A stretch of 64,000 bases of DNA from Margaritispora aquatica (GCA_007644065.1 VJWN01000007.1:2014167-2078166), one strand, 5' to 3'. Counted from the stretch's first letter, positions 46,941 through 58,962 are shown. Numbers and translations: made by a program. The notes: generated from the letters alone by a model not told the origin.

Positions 46941-47520
46941 ACCCACCCCCTCGATCATGACTTCGCCTCCCCCGAATCGAATTCCACAAACAGGACGTTG
47001 TCGGCTGGATCATTCCCGCTTTCTCGCGTGGGATTCTTCCAGACTCCACTCCAGAGTCCCATGGCTTCCATGTGCGGAACAGACGGCACATGGGGTTTAC
47101 GACGTCTGACTGGCTGGTCAAGTAAGCCTCGGATTTGCAACCTGGGCTGGATGAATGCTCCGAATGGGTTCGTTCTGGGGAGATTAGATTTGGATATCTG
47201 TGTGTGATTGTGGCTGGCGTTATCTGCCCTCTTTGCGGCTGCTTTGGGCAGATGTGTCGTTGTCGTCGCCATGTATCCGAGCCTATGGTTTTGCTTGGTG
47301 CCAAATTCCGTGATGGGAGTCTTTCTAGACTTGATAACCGGGCTTTTCACAAACAGAGTTCAGCTCATATTGGGACGGGAAGTCTATCTGTCCCTTGGGA
47401 GATCTATTCATCAGCCCTGCAAGGAGGTTATTACAAAGCAAGTAACGACTGACTCAAACTCATGTGTATGATGTTAGCTAGATGATTCATGTACTCTCGT
47501 TAGTGTACCCACGAGCGTCT

Positions 47521-47544
47521 TCTTGCCTTCTTGCCTTCTTGCCT
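47521..47544. repeat. Tandem octamer TCTTGCCT x3
   Basis: Three perfect head-to-tail copies of TCTTGCCT. It is pyrimidine-rich and probably reflects replication slippage. Confidence 0.85.
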
Positions 47545-48073
47545 TGACACTCATCTGGCCTGATACAAATACGGTGCGGATTCAGGGCGGATTCTACCTT
47601 ACTTTTTCAGCTTTCCCATTCGATGAGACTCTCCCCATACAAGGATACGTTAGAGCATTTTCTTGGAAGAATACATCCGGATTTATGATCAATTCGGCTC
47701 CGTCCTCCGCCCGCGCCACAAGACACTTCCTCCACCGTAGTAGTAGTACTTTCGACTTTCGTAGCCGCACCGTACTCGCACTCCCAAGGCCAGAAGCGAC
47801 ATCGTTTCACACCTGGCACGGCCTGGTTCTTGTGAGTGGTTCGAATGATTCTTACTCAATGCTGGCTCAGGCTGGGCTGGTATCTCTTGGGCCCCTCGTG
47901 GAGTCGTGGCTGAACGGAGAAGGAGCAAAATCCCCGCAAAGCCCGAATCTAAGGTAAAATTCCCCACAGGCTGGTTGGTGCTGGCCTGGCACTGGTGGGA
48001 CGGCCCAAACCCCAAATCAACACTGCATCTTTTCATGAACCATTTGATGTTTGCTGAACATGGTACTGCTAAG

Positions 48074-50388
48074 ATGGAGGCCATAGGTCTATCGACCTGC
48101 AACCAATGCGGCAAGCAATTCCAGCGAAAAGCCCATCTCTTGCGACATCAGCAACAGCGTGAGTTTGCGCAAATCCTGCATGACCCGGATGGTACTAACG
48201 ATGGAACAGATTCAGGCGACAGACCCTACAGTTGCAAATTCTGCTCCAAAACCTTCAAGCGCAGGTACGAAACCATTGGAATACTCGATACGACATCTGC
48301 TGACTGCAATATTTAAACAGCGATGTTCTGCGAGATCATTTCAGTCGATGTGAAAGGCGAGGCAGCTCTGCCATACCGAGCTCCTTAGAGCGAGGTCGGA
48401 AGCGACACGCCTGCGATGAGTGCTCTCGACTCAAGGTCAAATGTGATAATTCGACGCCGTGTCGGAAATGTGTAGAGTTTGGGAGGAAATGTGTCAAAAG
48501 CAGGCCAGCAGGTGCGTGGAATCTAGTTGTAGAGTGGTGGATGATGAAGCTTACATATCTGTTATAGCATCCGCTTCGAGTCCAGAGGAGATGCAGACCC
48601 AACCTTCTACTCCAGATACTGGTTCTGACCGTAACTCGATTGGCTTCCTTTTGAATTGCCCAGAAGAGACGGACTTCTTACAAGAGTTCCCCAAATCAAC
48701 TACATTAAGTCCGCATGCTAAGGCTGTCGATGGCTACCCCCCTCGTATGACGAACACCAAGGAGTTCCAGCCTATTTCAACCGTAGTGCCTCCAGTACCA
48801 ACATACCAAGAATATGGCGCACAGGAGCATAATATCGACGTTCTCCTTAGCAACCTCGAATTTCAGACGTTTGAGACCCAGACAAATAATTGGCAAATGC
48901 CTGGAGAGAACATGATTTTGTGGTCAGAACCGGGCGCGCTACTGATAGACCGAGGTGTCTTAGAACGAAAGGCTTTTGAGCTCAGAGACAAGTTAAGATA
49001 CACAGCGGCTATGCAAAACCCACCACATCCACCTCCAGCCGAGTTGCTTGACGCAATCGAGCTTATCACTGCAGACAATATCGCAGCGTATATCAAGTTG
49101 TATTTCAGGCATTGGCACAAGCATGGGCCGATGATACACGAAGCGACCTTCAATCCATGCACGGCAGCAATACCGCTTCTTCTTGCTTTGATGAGTTTGG
49201 GTGGAATGGTGAGAACTTCCAAATCGATTCTTGGAGTTTTGTTGAGCTTACAGATATGCAGTATTCTAAAGAACTGGATGATGTGAGAAAACTGAAGTTG
49301 CTTCTTGATACCATTGAGAGCTATATTTATTCACTTCCTCCAATAAGTAATGAGTTTGACTTGCCAGGCCATGTTTATGTTCGACACGGTGAAGATTCTT
49401 CGCCGGACTGGCAGCAATTCCAATTAGAAGAACTGCAAGGTGCATATCTTATGATTGTTTTACAATATTGGACAGGCTCTCCAATTGCAAGAACCAGAGT
49501 TCGCCAACAGAGATTCCCTAGGATAGCAGCTGTAAGTCCGAACAGATTGGGGGGGGGCTTACTATAACTGACATTTTCAGATATTTCACCACTTGGAAGT
49601 GCTCACTGCACAGCATCCTCCGATGTATGAGATTCGAGATCAACTGTCCTTTAGGAATTGGATCCGGAAGGAGTCGTTCATAAGGTACGTGACAGCGATT
49701 GCGCACTTCATTATTCACACATTAACATTATCAGGCTTGCTTCATTAGCAACACTGCTTGACGCAACATTTGGAATGTTCAATAATGTACCCACTCGATT
49801 TCAGTGGCCAGAATTTGATCTCCCTTTCCCTGGTGATGACGAGTTTTTCAAAATCGCCAATTTCCAAGCGATGATTGCCCAATCGGCATCTCCTAGACGT
49901 CGTATGAAGATCAAAGCGGCATTTCTTATTCTTTTTTCACCGAAAGAATCGAAAGAGTCGATCGATATCTTGCGAAACGAAAATCTCACTGCCTTTGATA
50001 TGCAGATCCTCATTCATGGTTAGCAATCCCTCTGTCTGGATTTGAGTTGTTGCTTACTGTCTGTATAGTACTATATACGTACGTGTGGCAAAATACGTTT
50101 TCGAATCCTCTGGCAGCACTACCAGGAGTTAGTATACCAACACTACTCACGCCTTTCAAGTTAGCCATGGATAATTGGAAGATGATTTGGGACGAGATTC
50201 GAACAGCAGCACCAGAAGAAGAATGGAACAAGCTTGGCTTTCAAAGAACCGCCGAGACGTACTACCAAGCAGTTGAGTCTATTCTGGCTGTGTTTGAGGA
50301 TTGCGGGGGACAATTCCCAACTCTGCCGAGTGACGTCGAGAAGGGAAGGCATTTGAAGAGATTATTGGGTTTTCGTAAGACAATGTAA
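48074..50388 (+). CDS. Transcription factor with C2H2 fingers and Zn2Cys6 cluster
   Basis: A 649-residue fungal regulator with exons 48074-48158, 48210-48264, 48321-48511, 48568-49208, 49262-49531, 49581-49684, 49735-50018 and 50069-50388, all in phase. Two N-terminal fingers: CNQC...HQQQH (C2H2; the last His codon spans the first splice junction) and CKFC...HFSRC (C2HC). A binuclear cluster with perfect C-x2-C-x6-C-x5-C-x2-C-x6-C spacing follows at once (CDECSRLKVKC to GRKC). The remaining 500 or so residues match the helical fungal-specific factor domain in layout (YIKLYFRHWHKHGPMIHEATF). Such double-DNA-binding factors are a known minor class in Pezizomycotina. The target is unknown; the nearest genes are a secreted protein and srs2. 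The start is uncertain, because ATGs at 48035 and 48047 are in frame. Confidence 0.88.
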
Positions 50389-51244
50389 TGGTAAGTTTAT
50401 GAATGACACACTGGGCATCTGCATGTTTTAATGAAAATCTGTTTCGGCGTTTTTGGGGCGGACAGCAGCCAAGCATACGACGGCACACAATGGCGGCGTT
50501 CATTTGGGATTCGATCGAGTCGCCAAATTGGTGGCCTGTAGATGCATACAATTATTTAATGTGTCCAGTACGAGAGCTTTAGCAAAGCTACTGCAAATGA
50601 ATATACAAGCTATCCTCTCCAATTTCTCGCAATCTGCTTCACGTGATACCGTAGATATACTGCATTCCTTGCCGTCATTATGAGAAGATTTGGCGCATTA
50701 GTGATAGCGATTACATTATAGCAAGGAGGTAAAATGGGAAATTGGTCACCTGAGCCTTGCGATCGAACATTTACTATTGTCTGTTTTAGATAATGAGAAA
50801 TTCTTGGCAGGCTGTGGCTGTTTCAGCAAGTGTTGTGGTAGGATGGATTATGGGAATTTTGCCTCCCCCTATTTCTTCTCTCGCTTAGGCGAATTCTTTC
50901 CCATGACACAACGCCAGTTCACCATAACGTCACTGCGAGCAGGAGTTCGGGATCAAGGGCAAACTAGCAGATTCATGTGACATGAATTCGTTATTGCGAA
51001 CTCCGGCAAAAATTCACCTTGATGCGATCTCGAAATGAATAGCTTTTTCGCTCACAGTTGGGAGGGGTATGAAGAAGTTTTGATAAGCTAGTGGGCTACT
51101 ACTTTTCAAATCATCAAACAACAAACATACTCCCCGCAGCATCCTTGGAGTTTCGCGTTTCACATCTTGATATCAAGATCGATCCGTCACGTCTTATTCA
51201 AATCGCAAATACCTTCCCTTTCCAGCGATACTTGGATTGTCATC
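50389..51244. other. Intergenic, no gene seen
   Basis: These 856 bases lie between the factor gene and the secreted protein gene. Short open frames only; they hold the presumed terminator and promoter regions. Nothing else stands out. Confidence 0.4.
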
Positions 51245-52427
51245 ATGCGGCTCTTCGCTACTATGCTTGGTGCTGCTCTGTTGTTCTTATCTTCTTTGGT
51301 AAGTTAGTTCACTAAGTATATCTTCTCCATTGTAAAATCTTAAGCTGCTTCATTCGGCTCCGTATCTACAAAGTCGGCCGGCAATTGCGTTTTCTGCAAA
51401 GCGATCTTTCAGCATGCGATATGCTTCGGACTCGTATCACTTCAAGCCTGCGCAATAGCTAACAGAGCCTATAGGTCTTCACCGGCGCTGCTAATATCCC
51501 CTCTGGCATCTTCCCGGTGAAGAATGTCGTCAACCACCTCCCGGCTGGCTATTACGAGGTTCCCATGAGTTTCGCGGGATACTTCGGTCCTCACTATGTT
51601 GAGGTGAACGGTACCATTAATGTGAGTCTCTAATACAATTCCCTATGCTTCATATTCAACTATGAATATAGCGAACTAAGAGCGAATACTCTGCGCAAGG
51701 ATTCTTCATGCTAACAAGTACTAGGAAGTCTTCGACCACGTCATCAAGACCTTCCCCGATTTCGACATGAATGAGTATATCCAGACGAACAGCAAGATCA
51801 ACACGCGTGCCGCGAGTGCTTATGAGAAGAACTGGGTAGGTCAGCCTACTCCTTCCCACCTCGAACCACCATCTACCACCCCACCTACCCCCTTTACTTG
51901 ATGCTCAGATTTCATTCCTCAATCCACCCAGTAGCTGACATTCCCAGGGCGCACCACACTGCTGCCCTGTCCCTGGCCAGTCCTTCTCAGGCGCTTCATT
52001 CGGACAGACCCTCCGACAGGCCGAATATCTCACCAGTGTCGCCTGGGGCAGCCGTGGTGCCGAGTACTGCCACATCGACGCCGGGCGAGGTGCCTGCGCA
52101 CGCGTCGCGTGTTTGGAGGAGACGGGCATTTATGTTTGCAACGACGTGAGTCTTGCATATTCCTTTCCTGCTCCTCTTCTCTGTTAGGTTTGCGTTTTCG
52201 CGACTTTGTGAGACAGAGCCATGCTGATAGGTTATTCCCTTCTGTAGAACGATTTCCCATACGACTTCCCCTGCCACGAGATCGGACGCGCCGCTATCAA
52301 GCTGTCCTCGCCATGCCAGTTCTTCGGCGTCAACTCGCATGGCCAGGGCCAGTTGATGACCTGTGGGCAGATCTTCGATGATGAGGATCACATCAACGTT
52401 TTCGTCACTGGTGGTCAGCGATGCTAG
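51245..52427 (+). CDS. Secreted cysteine-rich protein, unknown
   Basis: A 229-residue protein with exons 51245-51298, 51475-51621, 51725-51835, 51948-52145 and 52248-52427. All five exons are whole numbers of codons with phase-0 junctions. The first exon is a hydrophobic signal peptide (MRLFATMLGAALLFLSSL). The mature protein has ten cysteines, all in the C-terminal half (HCCPV, EYCHI, GACARVACLE, YVCND, FPCHE, SPCQF, MTCGQ, final QRC), enough for five disulfides. The segment CARVACLEETGIYVCND resembles the CxRVxC...xxLCND arrangement I know from many fungal small secreted proteins, but I assign no family. The intact splice sites and even cysteine count argue for a working gene. It may be an effector or wall protein; no function is assigned. 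Confidence 0.75.
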
Positions 52428-53359
52428 ATTCGCTTTGTCTTCTCATACCGCGCGCTTATGCTTGTGATGGGTTGACTTTGGGATCTGCTTTGGTGTTGGT
52501 GAATCGGGCTTTGGGTCTGACGCTTAGCATCTTGGACTGGGTTCTGAGTCAATCTGCGTATTTACTGCTGGTATGGGAGTTAGTCCTGCTCATGGGTTTG
52601 GGGTGTGTTGCGTCTGCTGCGGGTGGAGCTAAATCCAGCTTCCATGCGAATTTGAATGTCCCTTGATTTGGATTTGTGATTTAACGTCTCCTTTCCTCTT
52701 TCCTCGCGTCTTTTCTGACAAACTATCCCCCACTACCGTAATTAGTTAAATGCGCTACCACTACTGTTTGGATTCTACACTGTTGATTTTACGCAAAGTG
52801 ACGGTCCTGTTTGCTCGCCATGAGACTTCTCGCTTAGTACAGCCCCACAAAAACCACACCAAGCATCACCATCGCCAATGCCAACCAACTACCCCCAAAA
52901 AGATCGAAACAAAACAGCAAAAACTCCGGGGAGCACTGGGCAACCCCTTAGAAAACTTCCCCGGATGGGTGCGTTTTTGCGAAGATCCTCGGTATCCTTT
53001 TTTATTCAATTGCTGGCCTTGTCGTAAGTTGTTGATCCACCCCAAGTCAACCTTGTCCCGAGCCTCGACGCCTACCCATTGCGCCATGTGAGACCGCTGG
53101 TTGACTTGTGTGAAAGCGAAGGATTTTGGTGAGTTTATAAATATCAAATTGGGTCGGGGGGAATAAAATTCCGTTCGGCTTACAACCACTGCGCAGAAGT
53201 ATTTTTATAGATTTAGAAACGTTCTTCGTTATAAACTTGTCGAGAGTTCCTAAACCGAATCGCCACATGCTCATCTATAACAAGTATCCCGAGTATAAAT
53301 TGCTCTTTGGACAATGATATATCTTCTACAAATACACGACATCCATCAACCCCGCGCCT
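52428..53359. other. Intergenic, no gene seen
   Basis: These 932 bases lie between the secreted protein gene and the 3' end of the broken cysteine-rich gene. A, C and G homopolymer patches are present, but there is no supported coding sequence. Confidence 0.4.
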
Positions 53360-54061
53360 CTATCTAGGAGTATCGACACAACACCCTCTAACATCATCAC
53401 ACCTCGGCGACGCCAGCCCCTCACTCCCAATACAATCGGCATTACTCACACAACTCCAATTCCGACACGCACTCTTACACTTCTCATCGACACAACCTCC
53501 CGCCGGGCAACAAACACTATTACACCCCACGAAGCCGTCCTTACAACAAGTGCCCCTCACAGGATCCAAGCACTTCGTGCCCTCGATATCGCAACAATAC
53601 TCACCACATACCTTCGCCAATGGTCAGCACTGCTTCAAAACCGGGCCGACGCACTTATTGCTTCTCGAATCACAGTCGCACCTCCCAGCATACTCATTGC
53701 TCTAGGGGCAGCACCTCCCGTCTTTCAAGCAGACATCAAAGGCATCGCTGCAGCACCTCTGGCCTGCACATCCCGACTTGCCCGTCCCGCAACACAGGGC
53801 CGATATCCCAGGGAACAGGTACTTCTCGCCGCCGTCGCAGCACGCGGCGGGCAGGCCCCACGCGCTCGTGCATTTCACCGAACAGCAGTACGGCATATTT
53901 TAGTGGAAGGCTAGGCCAGCGGCGACGCAGCTGACGCTTTTGCGGGGTGAGGAGGGGTGTCCAAGGTCAGTATTTTGGGCGAGGATTGCTGAGGTGAGGA
54001 CGGCAGTGAGGAGAAGTTGTTGAGTGAGTTTTGTTTTTTCGCGATGAGGCATTGTGAGCAT
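53360..54061 (-). pseudogene. Secreted cysteine-rich protein gene with three in-frame stops
   Basis: One minus-strand frame runs for about 230 codons and is dense in cysteine. It starts with a signal-peptide-like sequence (ATG at 54061 or 54052; QQLLLTAVLTSAILAQN). Within the frame are TAA (after GLAFH, about 53899), TAG (after GRCCP, about 53703) and TGA (after VLKQC, about 53621). The sequence before, between and after the stops keeps the same cysteine-rich character (PYCCSVKC, LCCGTG, RCDCDS, EYCCD, TCCKDG, CCPAGG). No intron of reasonable length with GT-AG ends removes any stop in phase. Each stop is one C-to-T change from Gln, Gln or Arg. Most simply it is a recently inactivated gene, though stop recoding cannot be excluded. 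I do not recognise the family. Confidence 0.65.
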
Positions 54062-54633
54062 AGTATTGTCTAGATGGTTAGAACAAGGGATTTGTGGAGG
54101 AGCGTGTGTGTCTGGAGGATGGGACGTCCTCAGTCCTATATAGTTGGCCAAGAGCACTTGCATGAGGTGCGAGTGTATTTAGGAGAAAGGAGATTCTCAG
54201 CCCTATGTACTTTGTTATGGATCGATTGGTCTGCAACGGCTGCAAGCGAAATCTTATGCTATTGGGTGAGATGTAGGATAAACCAGATATTCAATCATAG
54301 CGTGAGAATTGTATCTGTTTAATTGGAAATGAAACGGCGGAAGAAGAAAACATCGCTGTAGTACTTGAGAAGAATATGCGAAACGAAAGCAAGTGTGAAA
54401 TAGGACCGGTTACAGAAGGGAATCTTAGTTCGATAAAAAAAAAAATCGGCATGTTGTTGTTTTTATGTTAGTGGTGAGCCGTTCATTAAGATACCTTAAT
54501 CGTGACAATTGTCCAAAATCCATCAATCGTGTCAGAATTCAAAAGCCGTCACTTAATATCTCAATCTCTATGACGTCGAGTCGCCAAACTATATCCAAGT
54601 CAGCCTCACACCAAGCATGAGTCGGAGATAAGA
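54062..54633. other. Intergenic, no gene seen
   Basis: These 572 bases lie between the broken secreted protein gene and the 3' end of the GH3-GNAT gene. A run of ten A sits near 54437-54446. Nothing else is seen. Confidence 0.4.
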
Positions 54634-57600
54634 TCAACCCACCCTCTCAGCCCTGCAGCTCAGCTCCTCGAATTTATCCAATACATCGAAGCCCATCCCA
54701 AGCAGGACCTCCATCTCTTCTGCATCCACCCAATTCAACACACAGGTGCTACTCATATGGGCTTTATTCTGTCTGATTCCCAGCAGTGCCAAGCCCTGCA
54801 GTACAATCGCCGCTTGAGAACTTGCAGGCACAACAGGTGCCAAGATACCGCCTATTCCACCTACGGAGGTAGAGTGTAGGATTGGGATGTATGTCGATAT
54901 TTGGCTCTCGGGACGAGTGATGATTACCGTCCCGACGAGGGATCCATCAACGGGTGATTTGGCTCGCACGATTCCGCAGCATTTCTCGTCTGCCAGAGCA
55001 AGGTTGTATAGTGAAAGAACTTCTGGGCCAGCATGAGCGGCAACATGCTCGAGAACTGTGGCGGCATTCTCGCGACCGTGGATGAGATCGAAGCTGAAGC
55101 TTACTCGTTGAATATTGGCAAGTAATCCTTCAGGGGCTTGCCACTGCGCCAGATTGCGAATCGTGAGTGTGTAAAGAATTCTAGGACTTGTGACATCCCA
55201 GCCGTTCGTGCTGAACCAACGCTTGAGCCGAGCACCCTCGTTGAGATCTGACATTGGTATGCCGAGGAAGATAGATGGAAGCGAGGTCCCGAGCTGCAAG
55301 GTCTTGGGCTTAGGATTGCGCAAGAGAAGACGATTGATGGCCCGTTGGTGAAGGGAGTGACCGATGGAGAGGTTTCGTTTCGAAGGATCCACGAAGATGG
55401 CTGAGACGATGCCGAGGGATTTGTTAGGGTAAAAATATGTCGCACAGAAGCCGAAGAGTGCTTGAGTGCTCGAATTGCGGACCACGAAGTGAGATTCCTC
55501 GATCACTTCTGTGGAATTAGACGAAGCTATTGCCTATTTTGTGTCAGTGAAGGACATATAATGTATAATAAGACACATACCAGCTCGAAAGATGCTGCAG
55601 TAGAACCGGAGAGCCCGGACTGGATACCTGGAGGCGTTGTCTTATCTATTGTCTGAATGAGCGCCTGCAATCCTCTATAATCTCGATCGTGACTCCAATC
55701 CTCGACAAGCCAATTTTGTCGAGACTTCTGAGCTTTCCTACTTTTTCTTAAAGTTCCAGGAAGGGTGCCTTGTGGTACGAATTCGCCGAATAATGCTCGC
55801 ACCAACGCACTCATTGCTGTCTCGGTAAAATCGAAGGTACACACATATGTTCCAATGCCTTTGTCCATTGCAAAGTCATATGGAGAGCTAACCGAAACAA
55901 CAATAAGAGATTTCCGCTTTCCGCCCGCACTAAGCATAGAACACATCATGGCAACGTGCTTTGTGAAGCCGTTCTGGTATAAGTTTCGATTTGCATCGGC
56001 AGTGATGATGATAATCGCAGCGGCTCTGTTGATCAAGTTCTCATGAACTGGACGAACTCCATTGGCAGTGTAAGATGTGTGTAAGAGTTTGCCGTGTCTT
56101 TGCCGCGCAAGTGATCTTCCTAATTCTCGAAAGACACCCTCGCCACTCATGATTGATGACCTATGAATCCATTTATCATGCTCATTGGAAACCGAGCGTG
56201 TAGTCTCAGCGAGAGTCTTGGTTGCTGCTGACGCTGGTAGTGGCTTGACTAGAGGTGTAAGGAGTAGAAGTTCTTCTTCTGAGTCAAGGGTATTTGAAAG
56301 CGGTAACAAGTGACCCTTATCTCTCATCACAGTTATCGAGCCGTCATATGCTTTAGTGGATAGTGCTAAATGACTTGGATGCAGAGTTGACAAGAGACTG
56401 ATTCCTGGTGGATTTAATGCTTGATGCCAATTTGTGCATTTGGCCTTGAGTGTGAGGACACGATTTAGAGATAGCATAATACGCTCTCTCGAGATCATAT
56501 CATTCTCAATGCCGAGTTTCATACCCGAGATGGCCTCTTGTTGGACAGCAAAGGAGCGACAAAGGAGGACAAGATCGCAGCCAGCTTCTACAGCCATAAC
56601 TGTGCCACCTCGAACTCCTATGTCGTGGCTGAGTGCCTCCATTTCAAGACATTCGGATATAGTGACGCCATTGAACCCAAGATCGTTACGGAGGAGCTCA
56701 TCCACGACTTGGTCACTAAGACACGCGTGCATAACATTCATGCCTACCAGGGATTAAAAACATAGTCTTGAAGAAAGGAGAGATGCACATACTTGCATTC
56801 GCCATGGCACATCCACCCACCATCATTGCATCTAGGCCTTCTTGTATAGCATTTCGAAATGGCACCAATGCACTTAGACTCAATTGTTCAATCGTCTCGG
56901 TAATAATTGGCATGTCCAGAGATGAGCCTAAAAAGTCCAAATTACCGTAGGAAGGAAAGTGTTTGCCGCAAGTTGTGAGACCAGCATCTTTGTAGCCGTT
57001 CATTGCCGCAATACCGTATTGGGACACTTCTTGAGGATCATCTCCGGTAGCTCTGACACCAAGAGGTTGATATCGTGCATTGGTTAGGACATCAAGAACG
57101 GGACCCATGATCATATTGACGCCCACTGCACCAATTTCTTTTGCTGTCGCATTGGCAACTTTGTAAGCGAGGTCGAGGGAACCTGTCGCTGCGACTCCCA
57201 TGGCACTAGGAAATTGGCAAATGTAGTCTTCATCGAAAAGGCTGTTAACACCTCCATTTTCTTGGTCAAGGGCGATGAGAAGCGGGACAGGATGACCTGC
57301 TTGGTGAGCTATAGTTTGAAGCTCTTGGACTAGCTTTGCTGTCTCTTGCGCAGCTGTGTTTATCAGTTCATGGTCGTCGAAGAGTAGTGGGTGTGGGACA
57401 TTATGTTGAAGGCGCAGAATAAGACAAGCAAATTTAAACTAGCTAACATGAAACAGGGAATAGGCAAGTGTTTTTGTATGAGCAGCAAAGTAAGACAAAA
57501 TAATGAGGATCAATACTTTTCAGGTTCTTGGTAGTAAGCAGTATTGCGCCAAGATGATGATCTTCGATGAGAGTACGGATCTGAGGAGTTACTTCTGTTC

Positions 57601-57826
57601 CCTCCCAGCCTATGCATCTCAGGTTAGCGAGCTGCCTTTTAGGCCCTTAAAAATGACGAAGATCGCCCGTGCCGTCACAGACGATAAGGGAAGTTGTACC
57701 CATGAAGAAGAGTTGGCCGACAGCCCTATTGAGTCAGCTCTTTGCTCGATACGGAAGTATAATAGCCTACCAATCTAGATCCTGCCATAGCGGATCCATC
57801 TCCTCCGCCTTACTTGGGCCTTCCAT
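54634..57826 (-). CDS. GH3 beta-N-acetylglucosaminidase fused to GNAT acetyltransferase domain
   Basis: A 932-residue two-part enzyme. Exons on the minus strand are 57826-57771, 57725-57700, 57609-57517, 57353-56793, 56743-55581 and 55533-54634, in phase. Residues 1 to about 600 are a GH3 hydrolase of the NagZ/Nag3 branch (IALDQENGGV, GPVLDVL, CGKHFPSYGNLDF with His190, VGGCAMANASM, TISECLEMEAL with Glu276). Residues from about 640 on are GNAT-like (FVDPSKRNLSIGHSLHQRAI as the acetyl-CoA loop). No signal peptide is present, so it is probably intracellular. The domain pair is known in fungi and resembles Trichoderma Nag3. It would release GlcNAc from small chitin or glycoconjugate fragments. 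It neighbours the GlcNAc-6-P deacetylase and a RON1-like factor. The intron at 57516-57354 (163 nt) is the least certain. Confidence 0.88.
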
Positions 57827-58533
57827 CTTCAACTCTCTTCTTATCCCAGATCATTAACAAGTGCGCCAAATTTGCAGCAAACAAATACGAGCCACGCCTA
57901 AAGAGGGATAAAATCGAATGAGTCCAGGAAGGATGTCAAATGATTTTGGTGAGCTAATGGTCTTGAGTGTGTGACTAAAACATATTCAGGGGAGATCAAT
58001 GATTGACAACGGAGGTCACTCCGTCCATTCGTTTTGATCGGTAGTTTGGGGTACAAACACGGTATGTCTCCTTGTTAAATGTGGTGAGGTAATATGTTTA
58101 ACGACCGAAGATGGGATGGGGGTTTGTCGTTGAGGTATGGGGGGTGGGGAGGTACCGAGTATCTCTATCATTGGCCAAGGAGCCGATTATGGAGCTAGCC
58201 TATCATCACGTGACCATCCTTATTTTGACCTCAATCAGACGGGTTTGTGAAGATTCTCATCTTCTGGAGTACTCTTCTACCTACCTACAGTACTGTAACA
58301 ACCAACTTTCACAATACTCATAGAGTTCTGATCAAATCCTTAAACAGTATAATCGACCCAACTTCAAATCATTTCAAATCCCGCCTCTATTAAATTGATG
58401 TTTCCTCATGCAAGCTTCAACGAACGCCATTACAAGCATCAATCCCATGTCCGGCATTTGCGGGACTCTATTCGGGCGGGAATTTAATGAGACGTTACAT
58501 TTCCCTATCAACTCCCATACATTTTCTTTTCTC

Positions 58534-58555
58534 CACACACACACACACACACACA
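58534..58555. repeat. (CA)11 microsatellite
   Basis: A CA dinucleotide tract of 22 bases in the deacetylase promoter region, ending at a single T interruption. Confidence 0.9.
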
Positions 58556-58590
58556 TACACCTGCAACGGTTCAGTACCGGTACAGTACCA

Positions 58591-58614
58591 CATTATCAAA
58601 TCCATTATCAAATC
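58591..58614. repeat. Tandem 12-bp duplication
   Basis: Two perfect adjacent copies of CATTATCAAATC, about 350 bases upstream of the deacetylase start. CAGTACC copies flank them on both sides. Confidence 0.85.
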
Positions 58615-58962
58615 AGTACCACAATGACGAGTGTCAGACAGCATCGGGAGGGTACCAGCAATATTTTCCTTCACAAGCATTTGCATCATAGCATGTTCCT
58701 AGCATTGTTAGCACATCCACTCTTGGCTCCCAACTCATGGAGTCATGCCATAAGCTCTAGCTCAACGGCCCACGCTATCTTTCAATGGATGCGGCGACTA
58801 CAGAGCTGGACTTCATAAGTGTGAGTTTGCATCGCCCCAGGATGGCGTATCATTTTATCATGTAGTCCTCACTACAAATTGTGGTTTTGTACCACTTACT
58901 CACAAAACAAAATTCACAATCCAAAACCAAACATTAGACACAACACACCACAACCGTTCAAA

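Larger units (their letters stand above)
46410..48073. other. Intergenic region with microsatellite and tandem octamer
   Basis: These 1664 bases carry the (CA)16 tract and a threefold octamer repeat, both listed separately, and upstream sequence of the transcription factor gene. Frames that cross the (CA) tract are artefacts of the repeat. In-frame ATGs upstream of 48074 (for example 48035 and 48047) could extend the factor by a few residues. Confidence 0.4.
57827..58962. promoter_or_regulatory. Divergent promoter region of GH3-GNAT and deacetylase genes
   Basis: These 1136 bases separate two divergent GlcNAc-pathway genes and should hold both promoters. They contain the (CA)11 tract, a 12-bp tandem duplication and three copies of CAGTACC around 58572-58620. 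Open frames across the repeats look accidental. Confidence 0.45.

Noticed and set aside
46672..47304. Overlapping open frames on both strands near 47 kb
   Set aside because: They read through the (CA) microsatellite and give His-Thr or Val-Cys runs; no splice or family support.
53620..53934. 104-codon plus-strand frame rich in Ser/Arg/Thr
   Set aside because: It is antisense to the cysteine-rich frame, whose signal peptide and cysteine pattern explain the sequence better.
58408..58818. 136-codon plus-strand frame before the deacetylase
   Set aside because: It crosses the (CA)11 tract and the 12-bp duplication; the composition looks accidental.
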